12,076 nucleotides of DNA from CAZPQV01 sp964588705 (GTDB taxonomy: Bacteria; Bacteroidota; Bacteroidia; Flavobacteriales; Weeksellaceae): positions 1 through 12,076 of the forward strand of contig CAZPQV010000061.1 of assembly GCA_964588705.1 (NCBI GenBank), written 5' to 3'. Position numbers and translations under genes: made by a program. A model generated the notes under the pieces. The model was not told the DNA's origin and did not search any database. It saw only the letters and a program-made list of their open reading frames with translations. Positions 1 to 7,788 of the stretch are shown piece by piece. Every line of letters starts with the position of its first letter. Position 1 is the first letter of the stretch.

Positions 1-729
1 CTTGAACTTGGAACCAGACATCCGATAAATCTTGTAAAAAACAGAATTATAGAAATCTTCAAATCGATTGGTTTTGCCGTTGCTGACGGACCTGAGATTG
101 AAGACGACTGGCATAATTTCTCGGCACTTAATATGCCGGAATATCACCCTGCAAGAGATATGCAGGACACTTTTTTCATTGAACAGAATCCTGATATTCT
201 TCTGAGAACGCACACGTCTTCGGTTCAGATTCGGTATATGGAAAACAACGAACCGCCAATCAGAATTTTGGCGCCGGGAAGAGTTTTCAGAAACGAAGCT
301 GTTTCCTCTCGCTCGCACTGTATTTTTCATCAGGTAGAAGGACTTTATATCGACAAAAATGTAAGTTTTGCCGACTTGAAACAAACGCTTCAGTTCTTCA
401 CCACTGAACTTTTTGGCAAATCGAAAATCAGAATGAGACCTTCATATTTCCCTTTCACGGAACCAAGTGCAGAGGTTGACGTTTATTGGGGACTGAATTC
501 TGAAACCGACTACAGAATCACCAAAGGAACAGGTTGGCTTGAAATTATGGGCTGTGGAATGGTAGATCCTGCGGTTTTGAAAAACGTCAATATCGATGCT
601 GATAAATATTCGGGATATGCATTTGGTATGGGAATCGAGAGAATTGTGATGCTGCTTTACCAAATGGGAGACATCCGGATGTTCTTCGAAAATGATAAAC
701 GAATGCTTGAGCAGTTCAAAAATCTTTAA
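1..729 (+). CDS. pheS: Phenylalanine--tRNA ligase alpha subunit, 3' part (5' end outside window)
   Basis: This is the C-terminal 242 codons of the class II phenylalanyl-tRNA synthetase alpha chain, which charges tRNA-Phe in the cytoplasm as an alpha2-beta2 enzyme with PheT. The open frame is already running at base 1; the first ATG in frame, at 133, is internal. Before it the frame reads LELGTRHPINLVKNRI and GPEIEDDWHNFSALN, the motif 1 region. Motif 2 follows (GRVFRNEAVSSRSH, then FHQVEGL) and motif 3 is close to the end (YAFGMGIERIVML, then GDIRMFFEND). The Ala in YAFGMG lies at the known phenylalanine-pocket position of bacterial PheS. Family length is roughly 330-345 residues, so about the first 100, including the tRNA-binding coiled coil, are missing. 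The gene ends in TAA just before a strong hairpin; pheT is not downstream here. Confidence 0.97.
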   Translation, partial: LELGTRHPINLVKNRIIEIFKSIGFAVADGPEIEDDWHNFSALNMPEYHPARDMQDTFFIEQNPDILLRTHTSSVQIRYMENNEPPIRILAPGRVFRNEAVSSRSHCIFHQVEGLYIDKNVSFADLKQTLQFFTTELFGKSKIRMRPSYFPFTEPSAEVDVYWGLNSETDYRITKGTGWLEIMGCGMVDPAVLKNVNIDADKYSGYAFGMGIERIVMLLYQMGDIRMFFENDKRMLEQFKNL

Positions 730-734
730 AATAT

Positions 735-761
735 AAAACGTGCAAATTGCACGTTTTTTTT
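735..761 (+). terminator. Intrinsic terminator of pheS
   Basis: The arms AAAACGTGCAA (735-745) and TTGCACGTTTT (747-757) are perfectly complementary. In practice the stem is ACGTGCA/TGCACGT with a short AAT loop, followed by a run of T to 761. It starts 6 nt after the pheS stop codon. Confidence 0.9.
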
Positions 762-762
762 A

Positions 763-955
763 GAGCCTGTGTAAATTTTATAGTCTAAATTTTTATAGCT
801 ATTTTTAGATGGATTTTGCTTTTGAATTTTGAAAGTTTAGCGGGCTAATCTGAAAAATTTAAAAGTGAAAGACGCTAAAAAGAGCAGAAAAAGTCGACTA
901 AGGCCTATTTAATGTTCTTGAAATAAAATTTTCCGTTAAAATTTAAAACAGGCTC
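763..955. mobile_element. MITE-like or internally deleted IS element, 193 bp, with terminal inverted repeats and TTA target duplication
   Basis: The left end (763-780) reads GAGCCTGTGTAAATTTTA. The right end read inwards on the other strand (955-937) reads GAGCCTGTTTTAAATTTTA. They agree at 17 of 19 aligned positions, with one gap and one mismatch. TTA flanks both sides (760-762 and 956-958), as expected for a 3-bp target duplication. Inside is a second inverted pair, TTTAGCG (836-842) and CGCTAAA (873-879). There is no ORF of useful length, so it cannot encode a transposase and would need one in trans. A TNA-type 3-bp duplication and ends starting GAG are known in some IS5-family groups; assigning it there is inference. 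It sits between the pheS terminator and the stop codon of the converging DUF5916 gene, where insertion would be harmless. Confidence 0.65.
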
Positions 956-959
956 TTAA

Positions 960-3377
960 TTAATTCCAAAGTTTTTTCACCCGGTTATAATCCAAATAGT
1001 AGGTGATTTTCAGGGAAAGATTATTCAGCATTGGTCTTCCGAACATATAATCGAAATTATCTTTAAAGCTCTGTTTTGCTTCCGGAAGATGGCTGTCAAC
1101 GGCATTTCTAAAAAGTAAAGTAAGGTTGCTTCCCGGCGCAAACCACCAACTGTATCGCAAATCGATATTCCAAAAATTATAGGTGCCATTGCGGTTTTCG
1201 GTAAAGTTTGCGTAATCCGTCAGATTCCCGTCTTCATTAAGCGTATAAAATTTCAGATATTCGACATCAGAAAAATAATGTCTGAAATTAAGATTCAGAG
1301 CCATTTTATCATTAAAAATATATTTTGCTGAAAGAGAATTCTCGAACGAATTAACGTTTCGGCGTCCCATATAAATATTCGATTGGTCTTTTCCGGCAAA
1401 GCCAACATCATTTTTGTGAATGTCGTATTCCAGTTTATACTCGGTAGAAAAACGGTCGGAAAAGCGGTATTTGAAAGTAAGATCCGAAACATATCGCGTT
1501 CTGCCTTCCTGATTATAAAAATAAACTTCGGTGTATCCGCCTGCAGTAAATCTTTTTCGTTTGTCGGTATTATAAATCAGCCACGGATTTACCATCGCAC
1601 CAACATTCAGATGACGTCCAAAAGTTCTTGCTTCGTAAATGTCTTTTCTGCCAAAAGGCTGAACCCAAAGACCAATGCCGTAGTTTTGATATTTTCTGTT
1701 GGTAACGGTCAGCTGCTGATGTATCCCGAAATTACTGTATAAAGAGGGCTCCAAACGGTTGGTTAAATCAACTCTTAAATTATATTTAAGATTGTTGAAA
1801 TTTCCTCGTGGTTTTAAATACTGATAAGAGTAATTGGTGAAATAGTTGATGTAATTATTTCCACCGGTGTATCCCAGGTCATCAATATTATAATCTTTTG
1901 TTCTGAAATTGATATTGGCATTAAACTGATGTTCGCCTGCGATTTTTCCTGCGCCAAGTTTACCTTCCGAACCGTAAGACATTTCTCCATCGTTGATGAT
2001 GCTTTCTTTAAAATGCCCAAAGAAATTATACATATTCGATTTGTTGCGAATGTCCGCAAGAACGGCTGTGACATTGGCATCGCGAAAACTTCCGTCTCTG
2101 GTAACATTGGTGTTTACTAAAGAAACCGAGGAATTCCCGCTGAATCTTTGATCAAGCACAAAAACATTATAATTTGCCCAAGGTTCGGTAACTTCTTCAC
2201 GAATTTCTCCTGTAGATTGATCTAAAATGATGGCTTTCATTTTTTCGGTAACGCCGTTAAAGAAACCAATTCCTAATCCTTTATTCGTTCTACCCGAAAT
2301 TTTTACGGCGTTAAAGAGTTTCACCTTTTCAGGATTTTCGATTAATTCCTCATTATCTGAAAGTTTTACCGATCGGGACGGACTCCCGCCAACTCTTCTC
2401 GAATAAAAAAGCTCACCTTTATTAAAAAGTTCAGTTCCTTCGGTAAAGAACGAACGGTTTTCTTCATATTGCTGTTCAAACGGACCGAGATTGAGAACGG
2501 CTTTATCAAAACTTGCCTGTCCAAAATCCGGGATGAGGGTCATATCCAAAGTGAAAGCATCGTTGATGCCGTATTTTAAATCCATTCCTCCGTTGAAATT
2601 GTAGGAATTTTCACCATCATAATTATTGGCATAAGCCGAAAAATAGGGCAGGAACGAAAGTCTGGTTGGTGTTTTTAAGTTTTCAATTCCCTTTAGTATA
2701 CCGTCGTAATATAAGTAATTCGCTTTCTTATTATCCACGTAATTCCACGTAAACTGCGTCTGAAGTTTCTGGATTTGGCTAAAGAAATTGATTCCCCATT
2801 CCTGAACATCATTTTTTGGGAATCTTAGTTCAGAAAATGGAATTTTAATCTCGGCAGACCATCCTTTTTCATTCATTTTTACCGCACTGTACCAAATGCC
2901 GTCCCAAGTGTAATCGTCATTAGCATTGATGAAAATTTTAGCATCGGCCTGCACTCCGGACGCCTGCACGATAAACATCAGACTCTGCTGCCTGTCGTTG
3001 TATCCGTTGATAGTGATCCCGATAACATCGTCGTTGCCGATATTGTCGCGCTCCATCATTTCTTTATAGATGAAATTATTATCCGGATAATTTTGCTGCG
3101 TTGCAAAATATATGGCTGTATCGTCGTACAGAACTTTTACAGTAGTTTTGTATTCTTCGGGTTGAGGTGTTCCGTTGTTTGGATTTCGTTCGGTAAAACC
3201 GTTTGCAACCGGTGCATTTTTCCAAACTTCTTCATCGGGAATTCCATCAATTTTTGGGTTCTGATCTATTCGAATTGCAGTGTAGATTTTTCGTTCAACA
3301 TCATTATTATCATTTTGCTGACCATAAAAAGTAATGGCCGCAAACAGCAGAATAATAATGGAAATTTTTGAACGCAT
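960..3377 (-). CDS. DUF5916 family outer-membrane protein with N-terminal CBM9-like domain
   Basis: An 805-residue exported protein. Residues 1-20 are a Sec signal peptide with a Lys/Arg start and hydrophobic core IIILLFAAITF. Residues of about 32-225 resemble the family 9 carbohydrate-binding fold: KIDGIPDEEVWKNA at 42-55, VKVLYDDTAIYFA at 80-92, and WSAEIKIPFSELRF at 173-186. The DUF5916 hallmark follows at about 279-330 (LIPDFGQASFDKAVLNLGPF, then NRSFFTEG, then LFYSRRVGG). The rest alternates aromatic and polar residues in a way typical of an outer-membrane beta barrel. The substrate is unknown; family members are annotated only as carbohydrate-binding or DUF5916 proteins, and sugar binding is not proven. 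The start ATG directly precedes the signal peptide. The gene has a separate terminator upstream, so it is probably monocistronic. Its own 3' end is 5 bp from the MITE-like element, which may have displaced its terminator. Confidence 0.9.
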   Translation of the reverse strand: MRSKISIIILLFAAITFYGQQNDNNDVERKIYTAIRIDQNPKIDGIPDEEVWKNAPVANGFTERNPNNGTPQPEEYKTTVKVLYDDTAIYFATQQNYPDNNFIYKEMMERDNIGNDDVIGITINGYNDRQQSLMFIVQASGVQADAKIFINANDDYTWDGIWYSAVKMNEKGWSAEIKIPFSELRFPKNDVQEWGINFFSQIQKLQTQFTWNYVDNKKANYLYYDGILKGIENLKTPTRLSFLPYFSAYANNYDGENSYNFNGGMDLKYGINDAFTLDMTLIPDFGQASFDKAVLNLGPFEQQYEENRSFFTEGTELFNKGELFYSRRVGGSPSRSVKLSDNEELIENPEKVKLFNAVKISGRTNKGLGIGFFNGVTEKMKAIILDQSTGEIREEVTEPWANYNVFVLDQRFSGNSSVSLVNTNVTRDGSFRDANVTAVLADIRNKSNMYNFFGHFKESIINDGEMSYGSEGKLGAGKIAGEHQFNANINFRTKDYNIDDLGYTGGNNYINYFTNYSYQYLKPRGNFNNLKYNLRVDLTNRLEPSLYSNFGIHQQLTVTNRKYQNYGIGLWVQPFGRKDIYEARTFGRHLNVGAMVNPWLIYNTDKRKRFTAGGYTEVYFYNQEGRTRYVSDLTFKYRFSDRFSTEYKLEYDIHKNDVGFAGKDQSNIYMGRRNVNSFENSLSAKYIFNDKMALNLNFRHYFSDVEYLKFYTLNEDGNLTDYANFTENRNGTYNFWNIDLRYSWWFAPGSNLTLLFRNAVDSHLPEAKQSFKDNFDYMFGRPMLNNLSLKITYYLDYNRVKKLWN

Positions 3378-3437
3378 AAAAAAGAGAAGTAATCAGTTAA
3401 TAAGACAACAAAAAATATTGTTTCGTTACACTTTAAA

Positions 3438-3467
3438 CGAAAAAATCCGGAAAAATATTCCGGATTT
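3438..3467 (-). terminator. Intrinsic terminator downstream of the DUF3108 gene
   Basis: AAATCCGGAA (3443-3452) pairs with TTCCGGATTT (3458-3467) around an AAATA loop. Read on the minus strand, the stem is followed by a T run (complement of 3438-3445). It starts about 20 nt beyond the DUF3108 stop codon and separates that gene from DUF5916. Confidence 0.85.
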
Positions 3468-3486
3468 AGTATTTATTAATTTTCTT

Positions 3487-4254
3487 TTATCTGAAATTCA
3501 GGGGATACTGAACATTTGAATACCGGTCTAAATCGGCTTTCAATGAACCTACAGCCAATTCAGCTTTAATAGAAACAGGCACTAAATTTCGGTCGTTCGT
3601 TACCCACATTGTAACGCCTTCCTTCGCTTTGAAAACTCTTCCGCTCATCACCATTGGAGTAATTTTTATGGTATTAACTACGCCGAATTTTGTTCTCAGA
3701 TTTTCGTAACCATCCACTCTTACCTGAAACGGGAACATCTCATCATCAATCCAAACGTTCAGACGGTGCGTCGTTCCAGGTTTCAGTTGTGAAGTCCCAA
3801 GGTCACGAAGGTAATAGAATGCGGAAAGCATATCCTGTATTCCTTTCACTGAATTCAGTTTTCTTGGTGGATTTCTCGGATTCTTTTTATCTGTTAAAAT
3901 CAAAGTGTTGTCTCTGTGATTAAAAGCCGTGTGCAGGTGCTGCGTGTATCCACCCTCTTTTACATTTCTCACATAGTAGGATGGTAAACCGGTTTGCAAA
4001 TTGATATAACTTTCATAAATGTCATCTACTCTAAAAAATGCACGAACGGCACCTGTAGATCTTCCAACACCTTTTACATAAAGATGCGGCGAACCCTGAT
4101 AGTTTGTTTTATTGGTGGAAAGTGTAGCAGTTCCGGCCGTAAGTAAGCCATAGTGAATTCTGTAATGCAGAATTTCTCCCGATTTTATATTACTCAACTG
4201 TCCGAAACCAAAAACGAATATAAAAATGCTTAATAAGCCAAATAATTTCTTCAT
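3487..4254 (-). CDS. DUF3108 domain-containing exported protein
   Basis: A 255-residue protein when started at the ATG at 4252-4254. This start is chosen because it gives a clean signal peptide (MKKLFGLLSIFIFVFGFGQ, residues 1-19). The in-frame start at 4320 adds 22 polar and aromatic residues ahead of it, and these fall in the divergent promoter region. The mature protein begins with GEILHYRIHYGLLTAGTATL (26-45), the typical opening of DUF3108, a beta-rich periplasmic family of unknown function found in Bacteroidota and Proteobacteria. Later segments such as VNTIKITPMVMSGRVF and KEGVTMWVTNDRNLVPV also fit the family. It is followed by its own terminator, and nothing in the neighbourhood suggests a pathway. 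Confidence 0.88.
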   Translation of the reverse strand: MKKLFGLLSIFIFVFGFGQLSNIKSGEILHYRIHYGLLTAGTATLSTNKTNYQGSPHLYVKGVGRSTGAVRAFFRVDDIYESYINLQTGLPSYYVRNVKEGGYTQHLHTAFNHRDNTLILTDKKNPRNPPRKLNSVKGIQDMLSAFYYLRDLGTSQLKPGTTHRLNVWIDDEMFPFQVRVDGYENLRTKFGVVNTIKITPMVMSGRVFKAKEGVTMWVTNDRNLVPVSIKAELAVGSLKADLDRYSNVQYPLNFR

Positions 4255-4347
4255 ACTATAAATTTTACAAAATCTTTGCCATACTTTCCAAAATTCTTGC
4301 AAACGGTCTGTATAAGGCAATTTGTCATATTTGTGTAATATTCGTTA

Positions 4348-4383
4348 CAAATTTATTCATATTATTTTTACTATTTTTGCAAA
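4348..4383 (-). promoter_or_regulatory. Possible flavobacterial promoter for the DUF3108 gene
   Basis: On the minus strand TAAATTTG (complement of 4348-4355) matches the -7 consensus TAnnTTTG. A TTTG lies 24 nt upstream (complement of 4380-4383), which is longer than usual. It would give a leader of about 90 nt. It overlaps the proposed promoter of the divergent reductase gene. Confidence 0.3.
4372..4379 (+). promoter_or_regulatory. Candidate -7 element for the reductase-ferredoxin operon
   Basis: TATTTTTG matches TAnnTTTG and lies 32 nt before the chosen ATG. No clear TTTG is seen 19-22 nt further upstream, so the call rests on the -7 box alone. Confidence 0.4.
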
Positions 4384-4411
4384 GTTTTATTCTTTAAAGA
4401 AGAATCTTCTA

Positions 4412-5467
4412 ATGATTACTACAGATTTACTTATTATAGGCGCAGGACCAACCGGACTTTTTGCGGTTTTTGAAGCAGGTTTACTTAAAATTAAATGTCA
4501 TATTATCGATGCACTTCCACAACCGGAAGGGCAGTTGGCAGAACTTTATCCGAAAAAACCAATTTTTGATATTCCGGGATATCCAACCGTTAATGCCGGC
4601 GAGCTTGTTGATAATTTGATGGAGCAGATTAAGCAGTTTCAACCGGGCTTTACACTTTCTGAAACAGCAGTTTCTCTGACTAAAATTGATGACGACTGGT
4701 TTGAAGTAGTTACCAATAAAGGAACTGTGCACCGAGCGAGAGCCGTTGCTATTGCCGGAGGATTGGGAACTTTTGAGCCCAGGAAACCTGAGCATCTCGA
4801 AAATCTTGCGGAGTTTGAAGATAATGGTGTTGAATATTTTGTAAAAGATCCTGAAAGCTTCAGAGACAAAAAAGTGGTAATTGCAGGTGGTGGAGATTCC
4901 GCATTGGACTGGAGTATTTTCCTTGCGGATGTTGCAAGTGAAGTGACATTAATCCACAGAAGAAATGAATTTCGTGGAGCTTTAGATTCCGTAGAAAAAG
5001 TGCAGAATCTGAAAAATCAAGGTAAAATTAATCTGATTACGCCTGCTGAAGTGGTTGCATTAAAAGGGAACGGACATATCGAAGCGGTCACTGTAGATAA
5101 AGAAGGTGAGCAGGTTGATGTGGAAACCGATTATTTCATTCCATTGTTTGGACTTACTCCAAAGCTGGGTGAGATTGGAAATTGGGGGTTAGAAATTGAA
5201 AAAAATGCCATCAAAGTAAACAATGCTTTAGATTATCAAACCAATATTGAAGGCGTTTACGCGATTGGTGATATCAACACCTATCCCGGAAAACTGAAAC
5301 TTATTTTATGTGGTTTCCATGAAGCAACTCTAATGTGTCAAAGTGTTTATGGAAGGATGAATCCTGGTAAAAAATATGTTTTAAAATATACAACTGTTGC
5401 CGGAGTTGATGGTTTCGACGGAAGCCGAAAAGAAGCCGAAAAAGCCGTTGTAAAGAAAATTGATTAA
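4412..5467 (+). CDS. Ferredoxin--NADP+ reductase, thioredoxin-reductase-like type
   Basis: A 351-residue FAD/NAD(P)H flavoprotein. The start at 4412 places MITTDLLIIGAGPTG at the N terminus, the usual position of the FAD-binding GxGxxG (10-15); the in-frame ATG at 4322 would add 30 residues from the promoter region. The second Rossmann motif is GGGDSA (159-164). HRR (182-184) is where NADPH-preferring members hold the 2'-phosphate. The late FAD motif is GDINTYPGK (286-294). The CxxC redox pair of thioredoxin reductase is absent, which points to the YumC-like ferredoxin/flavodoxin-NADP+ reductase group. The next gene, 21 nt downstream, encodes a [2Fe-2S] ferredoxin, its likely partner. The physiological direction of electron flow is not visible from sequence. 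Confidence 0.93.
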   Translation: MITTDLLIIGAGPTGLFAVFEAGLLKIKCHIIDALPQPEGQLAELYPKKPIFDIPGYPTVNAGELVDNLMEQIKQFQPGFTLSETAVSLTKIDDDWFEVVTNKGTVHRARAVAIAGGLGTFEPRKPEHLENLAEFEDNGVEYFVKDPESFRDKKVVIAGGGDSALDWSIFLADVASEVTLIHRRNEFRGALDSVEKVQNLKNQGKINLITPAEVVALKGNGHIEAVTVDKEGEQVDVETDYFIPLFGLTPKLGEIGNWGLEIEKNAIKVNNALDYQTNIEGVYAIGDINTYPGKLKLILCGFHEATLMCQSVYGRMNPGKKYVLKYTTVAGVDGFDGSRKEAEKAVVKKID

Positions 5468-5488
5468 TCGTTAACCATCGCTGATAAA

Positions 5489-5821
5489 ATGTCGGATATC
5501 AATATCAAAATTACAGACAGAGAAGGCGTGTTGCACGAGGTTGTAGCACCAACCGATATGTCGATGAATTTAATGGAGGTCATCCGTTCTTATGAATTGG
5601 CGGAAGAAGGAACCATCGGTGTTTGTGGAGGAATGGCAATGTGCGCTTCGTGCCAGGTTTATGTTTTGGAAGGTAATGAAAACCTAACGGAAATGGGCGA
5701 TGAAGAAGATGCGATGCTGGCGGAAGCATGGCACGTAAAAGACAATTCTAGGCTGGGTTGCCAAATAAGAATTACTGATGAAATTGACGGTTTGGAAGTT
5801 GAAATTGCCCCATATCCTTAA
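5489..5821 (+). CDS. [2Fe-2S] ferredoxin, adrenodoxin/ISC-like
   Basis: A 110-residue soluble electron carrier. The cluster ligands are Cys46, Cys52, Cys55 and Cys91, spaced C-x5-C-x2-C-x35-C, as in vertebrate-type and ISC ferredoxins. The acidic stretch after the third Cys (EGNENLTEMGDEEDAMLAEA, 61-80) resembles the partner-docking helix of adrenodoxin-type proteins, and LGCQIRI surrounds the last ligand. It lies 21 nt after the reductase gene with no terminator between, so the two are very probably co-transcribed. No Fe-S assembly genes (isc/suf/hsc) are adjacent. The final electron acceptor is therefore open: Fe-S assembly, a desaturase or another oxygenase are all possible. Confidence 0.94.
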   Translation: MSDINIKITDREGVLHEVVAPTDMSMNLMEVIRSYELAEEGTIGVCGGMAMCASCQVYVLEGNENLTEMGDEEDAMLAEAWHVKDNSRLGCQIRITDEIDGLEVEIAPYP

Positions 5822-5826
5822 AATAT

Positions 5827-5854
5827 AAATCCCGAAATTTTTCGGGATTTTTTT
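5827..5854 (+). terminator. Intrinsic terminator of the reductase-ferredoxin operon
   Basis: AAATCCCGAAA (5827-5837) is complementary to TTTCGGGATTT (5840-5850) and is followed by more T. It begins 6 nt after the ferredoxin stop. Its T tract runs into the stop codon of the converging DUF2200 gene, so the hairpin may also affect transcripts from that side. Confidence 0.9.
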
Positions 5855-6212
5855 ATTGTCTTAGAATTTTTTCCATTTTCTTGCCTTTCGCCAATTCATC
5901 AATCAGTTTATCAAGATATCTTGCTTTCTGCGTTAACGGATTTTCAATTTCTTCCACGCGATAACCACAGATGACACCCGTAATCAGATTCGCATTCGAA
6001 TTGAGTTTAGCTTTTGCAAAGAATTCTTCAAAAGTAATTTGGTCATTAATATGTTTTTGAAGGTCTTTTTCATCAAAACCGGTTAGCCATTCAATTACTT
6101 CGTGAAGTTCTTCCACGGTTCTTCCTTTCTTCTCAACTTTTGTAACGTAATGCGGATAAACTGAAGAAAATTTCATTTCAGCAATTCTTTCGTCGTGGGT
6201 TTTGGCTGCCAT
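5853..6212 (-). CDS. DUF2200 domain-containing protein
   Basis: A 119-residue cytoplasmic protein with no signal peptide or membrane segment. The opening MAAKTHDERIAEMKFSSVYP, then VEKKGRT, ELHEVIEWLTGF and the GVICGYRVEEIENPL segment match the DUF2200 family as I recall it; that family is about this length and has no assigned function. The C terminus is Lys-rich (LAKGKKMEKILRQ). The gene has its own candidate promoter, which overlaps the terminator of pepD, and it converges on the ferredoxin gene. No role can be inferred from neighbours. Confidence 0.87.
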   Translation of the reverse strand: MAAKTHDERIAEMKFSSVYPHYVTKVEKKGRTVEELHEVIEWLTGFDEKDLQKHINDQITFEEFFAKAKLNSNANLITGVICGYRVEEIENPLTQKARYLDKLIDELAKGKKMEKILRQ

Positions 6213-6233
6213 TTTTTTTGAGATTTATCAAAT

Positions 6234-6266
6234 CAAATATACAAAAATAAAAAATCCGCCTTCAAA
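6234..6266 (-). promoter_or_regulatory. Flavobacterial promoter for the DUF2200 gene
   Basis: On the minus strand TTTG (complement of 6263-6266), a 21-nt spacer and TATATTTG (complement of 6234-6241) match TTTG-N19-21-TAnnTTTG. The -7 box lies 21 nt before the ATG. The -33 box is inside the pepD terminator hairpin. Confidence 0.65.
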
Positions 6267-6282
6267 TCTGAAAACGGATTTT
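6243..6282 (-). terminator. Intrinsic terminator of pepD
   Basis: AAAATCCG (6251-6258) pairs with CGGATTTT (6275-6282). An inner stem TTCA (6261-6264) / TGAA (6269-6272) is separated from the outer one by a 2x2 internal mismatch. On the minus strand the hairpin is followed by a T-rich tail (complement of 6243-6254). It lies about 20 nt past the pepD stop codon. Confidence 0.85.
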
Positions 6283-6300
6283 ATTCGAAATTAGATATTC

Positions 6301-7743
6301 TTATTTCGCAGGAATACTACCTAAAATATCTTTCAAAAACTCCCAGAATTTTTGAGTAGAAGGAATATTTGCTTTTTCATCCGGTGAGTGTGCGCCACGA
6401 ATTGTAGGCCCGAAACTTACCATTTCCATTTCCGGATAGTTGGCTCCGATGATGCCACATTCCAATCCGGCATGACAGGCAACGACGTGTGGTTTTGCAC
6501 CGAATTTTTCTTCGTAAATACCTTCCATTACTTTTACGATTTCAGAGCCCGGTTTTGGCTTCCAACCAGGATAAGAACCGCTAAATTCTACGTTCAGTCC
6601 TGCAAGTTCAAACGTCGCTCTCAGCTGTTCTGCAACATCATTTTTTGAAGAATCTACTGATGAACGTGAAAGATTAAGAATTTTCAGTTCACCATGTTTT
6701 AATTCAACTCTTGCAACGTTGTTAGAGGCTTCTACAAGGTCGGCAACATCAGGACTCATTCTGTAAACACCGTTATGAACAGCTTTCAGTGCCTGAATAA
6801 TTTTCTTTGAATCTTCTTCAGAAATCGCTTTCAGCGGTGAACTGAAATTTTCAATACGGATGGTTAAATCTTTTTCAACAGAAGCAAATTCTTCAAGTAT
6901 TTCATTTTTTAATGCAGTAGCATTTTCAACAAACTCAACTTGGTTTCTCACCGAAAAAATGGCGTGTGCCTCTCTCGGAATAGCATTTCGCAATCCACCG
7001 CCATCAATAGAAATCAACTGGATGTTCTGGTTGTCAATTCCGCTGTAAAGCAGTCTTCCAAGGATGATATTGGCATTTCCGAATCCTTTGTGAATATCCA
7101 TTCCGGAATGTCCGCCCTGCAGTCCTTTGATGTCGATGCGAACCATCATTCCTTTTGGATCTTCAACCTCATAATTTTGTGAAGCGGTAACGTCAACGCC
7201 TCCGGCGCAACCTATGTCGATTTCGTCATCTTCTTCAGTATCAAGATTCAGCAAAATATCTCCGTGCAGCTGTCCCGGTTTCAGACCAATGGCACCGGTC
7301 ATTCCTGTTTCTTCGTCAATCGTAAAAAGTGCTTCCAAAGCAGGATGAGGAATGTCTGAACTTTCAAGGATCGACATTATTGCTGCAACGCCAAGTCCGT
7401 TGTCGGCACCCAAAGTGGTTCCTTTTGCTTTTACCCAATCGCCATCAATTTCCATATCAATTCCCATGGTGTCGAAATCGAAATTCACATCATTGTTTTT
7501 CTGATGCACCATATCCAGATGCGACTGAAGAATGACCGATTTTCTGTTCTCCATTCCCGGAGTTGCCGGTTTCTTAATAATCACGTTTCCAACTTCATCA
7601 ACATTGGTTTCAAGTCCAAGTTTTTCACCGAAATTCTTCACGAATTCTATGACTTTTTCCTCCTTTTTAGAAGCTCTTGGAACTGCGTTGAGAGCAGAAA
7701 AGTTTTTCCAGACTATTTGGGGTTCTAAATGTGTAATATCCAT
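6301..7743 (-). CDS. pepD: Cytosol non-specific (aminoacyl-histidine / Xaa-His) dipeptidase
   Basis: A 480-residue M20C metallopeptidase that hydrolyses dipeptides in the cytoplasm using two metal ions. The expected residues are present: SHLDMVHQ with His75 and Asp77, LGADNGLG with the bridging Asp114, DEETGMTGA with catalytic Glu144 and metal ligand Glu145, LNLDTEE with Asp168, and GAHSPDEKANI near the C terminus with His452. The lid/dimerisation region carries GLQGGHSGMDIHKGFGNAN, and HAGLECG precedes the last ligand, both typical of PepD. The length is close to the family norm of about 480-490. There is no signal peptide. It has its own promoter and terminator, so it appears to be monocistronic and involved in general peptide turnover. 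Confidence 0.96.
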   Translation of the reverse strand: MDITHLEPQIVWKNFSALNAVPRASKKEEKVIEFVKNFGEKLGLETNVDEVGNVIIKKPATPGMENRKSVILQSHLDMVHQKNNDVNFDFDTMGIDMEIDGDWVKAKGTTLGADNGLGVAAIMSILESSDIPHPALEALFTIDEETGMTGAIGLKPGQLHGDILLNLDTEEDDEIDIGCAGGVDVTASQNYEVEDPKGMMVRIDIKGLQGGHSGMDIHKGFGNANIILGRLLYSGIDNQNIQLISIDGGGLRNAIPREAHAIFSVRNQVEFVENATALKNEILEEFASVEKDLTIRIENFSSPLKAISEEDSKKIIQALKAVHNGVYRMSPDVADLVEASNNVARVELKHGELKILNLSRSSVDSSKNDVAEQLRATFELAGLNVEFSGSYPGWKPKPGSEIVKVMEGIYEEKFGAKPHVVACHAGLECGIIGANYPEMEMVSFGPTIRGAHSPDEKANIPSTQKFWEFLKDILGSIPAK

Positions 7744-7757
7744 AATATTATTTTTCT

Positions 7758-7788
7758 CAAATTTAAGAATAATAAAACGCTTCCGAAA
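7758..7788 (-). promoter_or_regulatory. Flavobacterial promoter for pepD
   Basis: On the minus strand TAAATTTG (complement of 7758-7765) matches the -7 consensus and lies 14 nt before the ATG. TTTC (complement of 7785-7788), a 3-of-4 match to TTTG, is exactly 19 nt upstream. The -33 element falls in the loop of the terminator of the preceding gene. Confidence 0.55.

Noticed and set aside
4255..4320. 22-residue N-terminal extension of the DUF3108 protein from an upstream start
   Set aside because: It places polar and aromatic residues before a normal signal peptide and occupies the divergent promoter region; the start at 4254 is far better.
4322..4411. 30-residue N-terminal extension of the ferredoxin-NADP reductase
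   Set aside because: It puts the FAD-binding motif about 40 residues in and covers the -7 box at 4372; the start at 4412 gives the usual flavoprotein opening.
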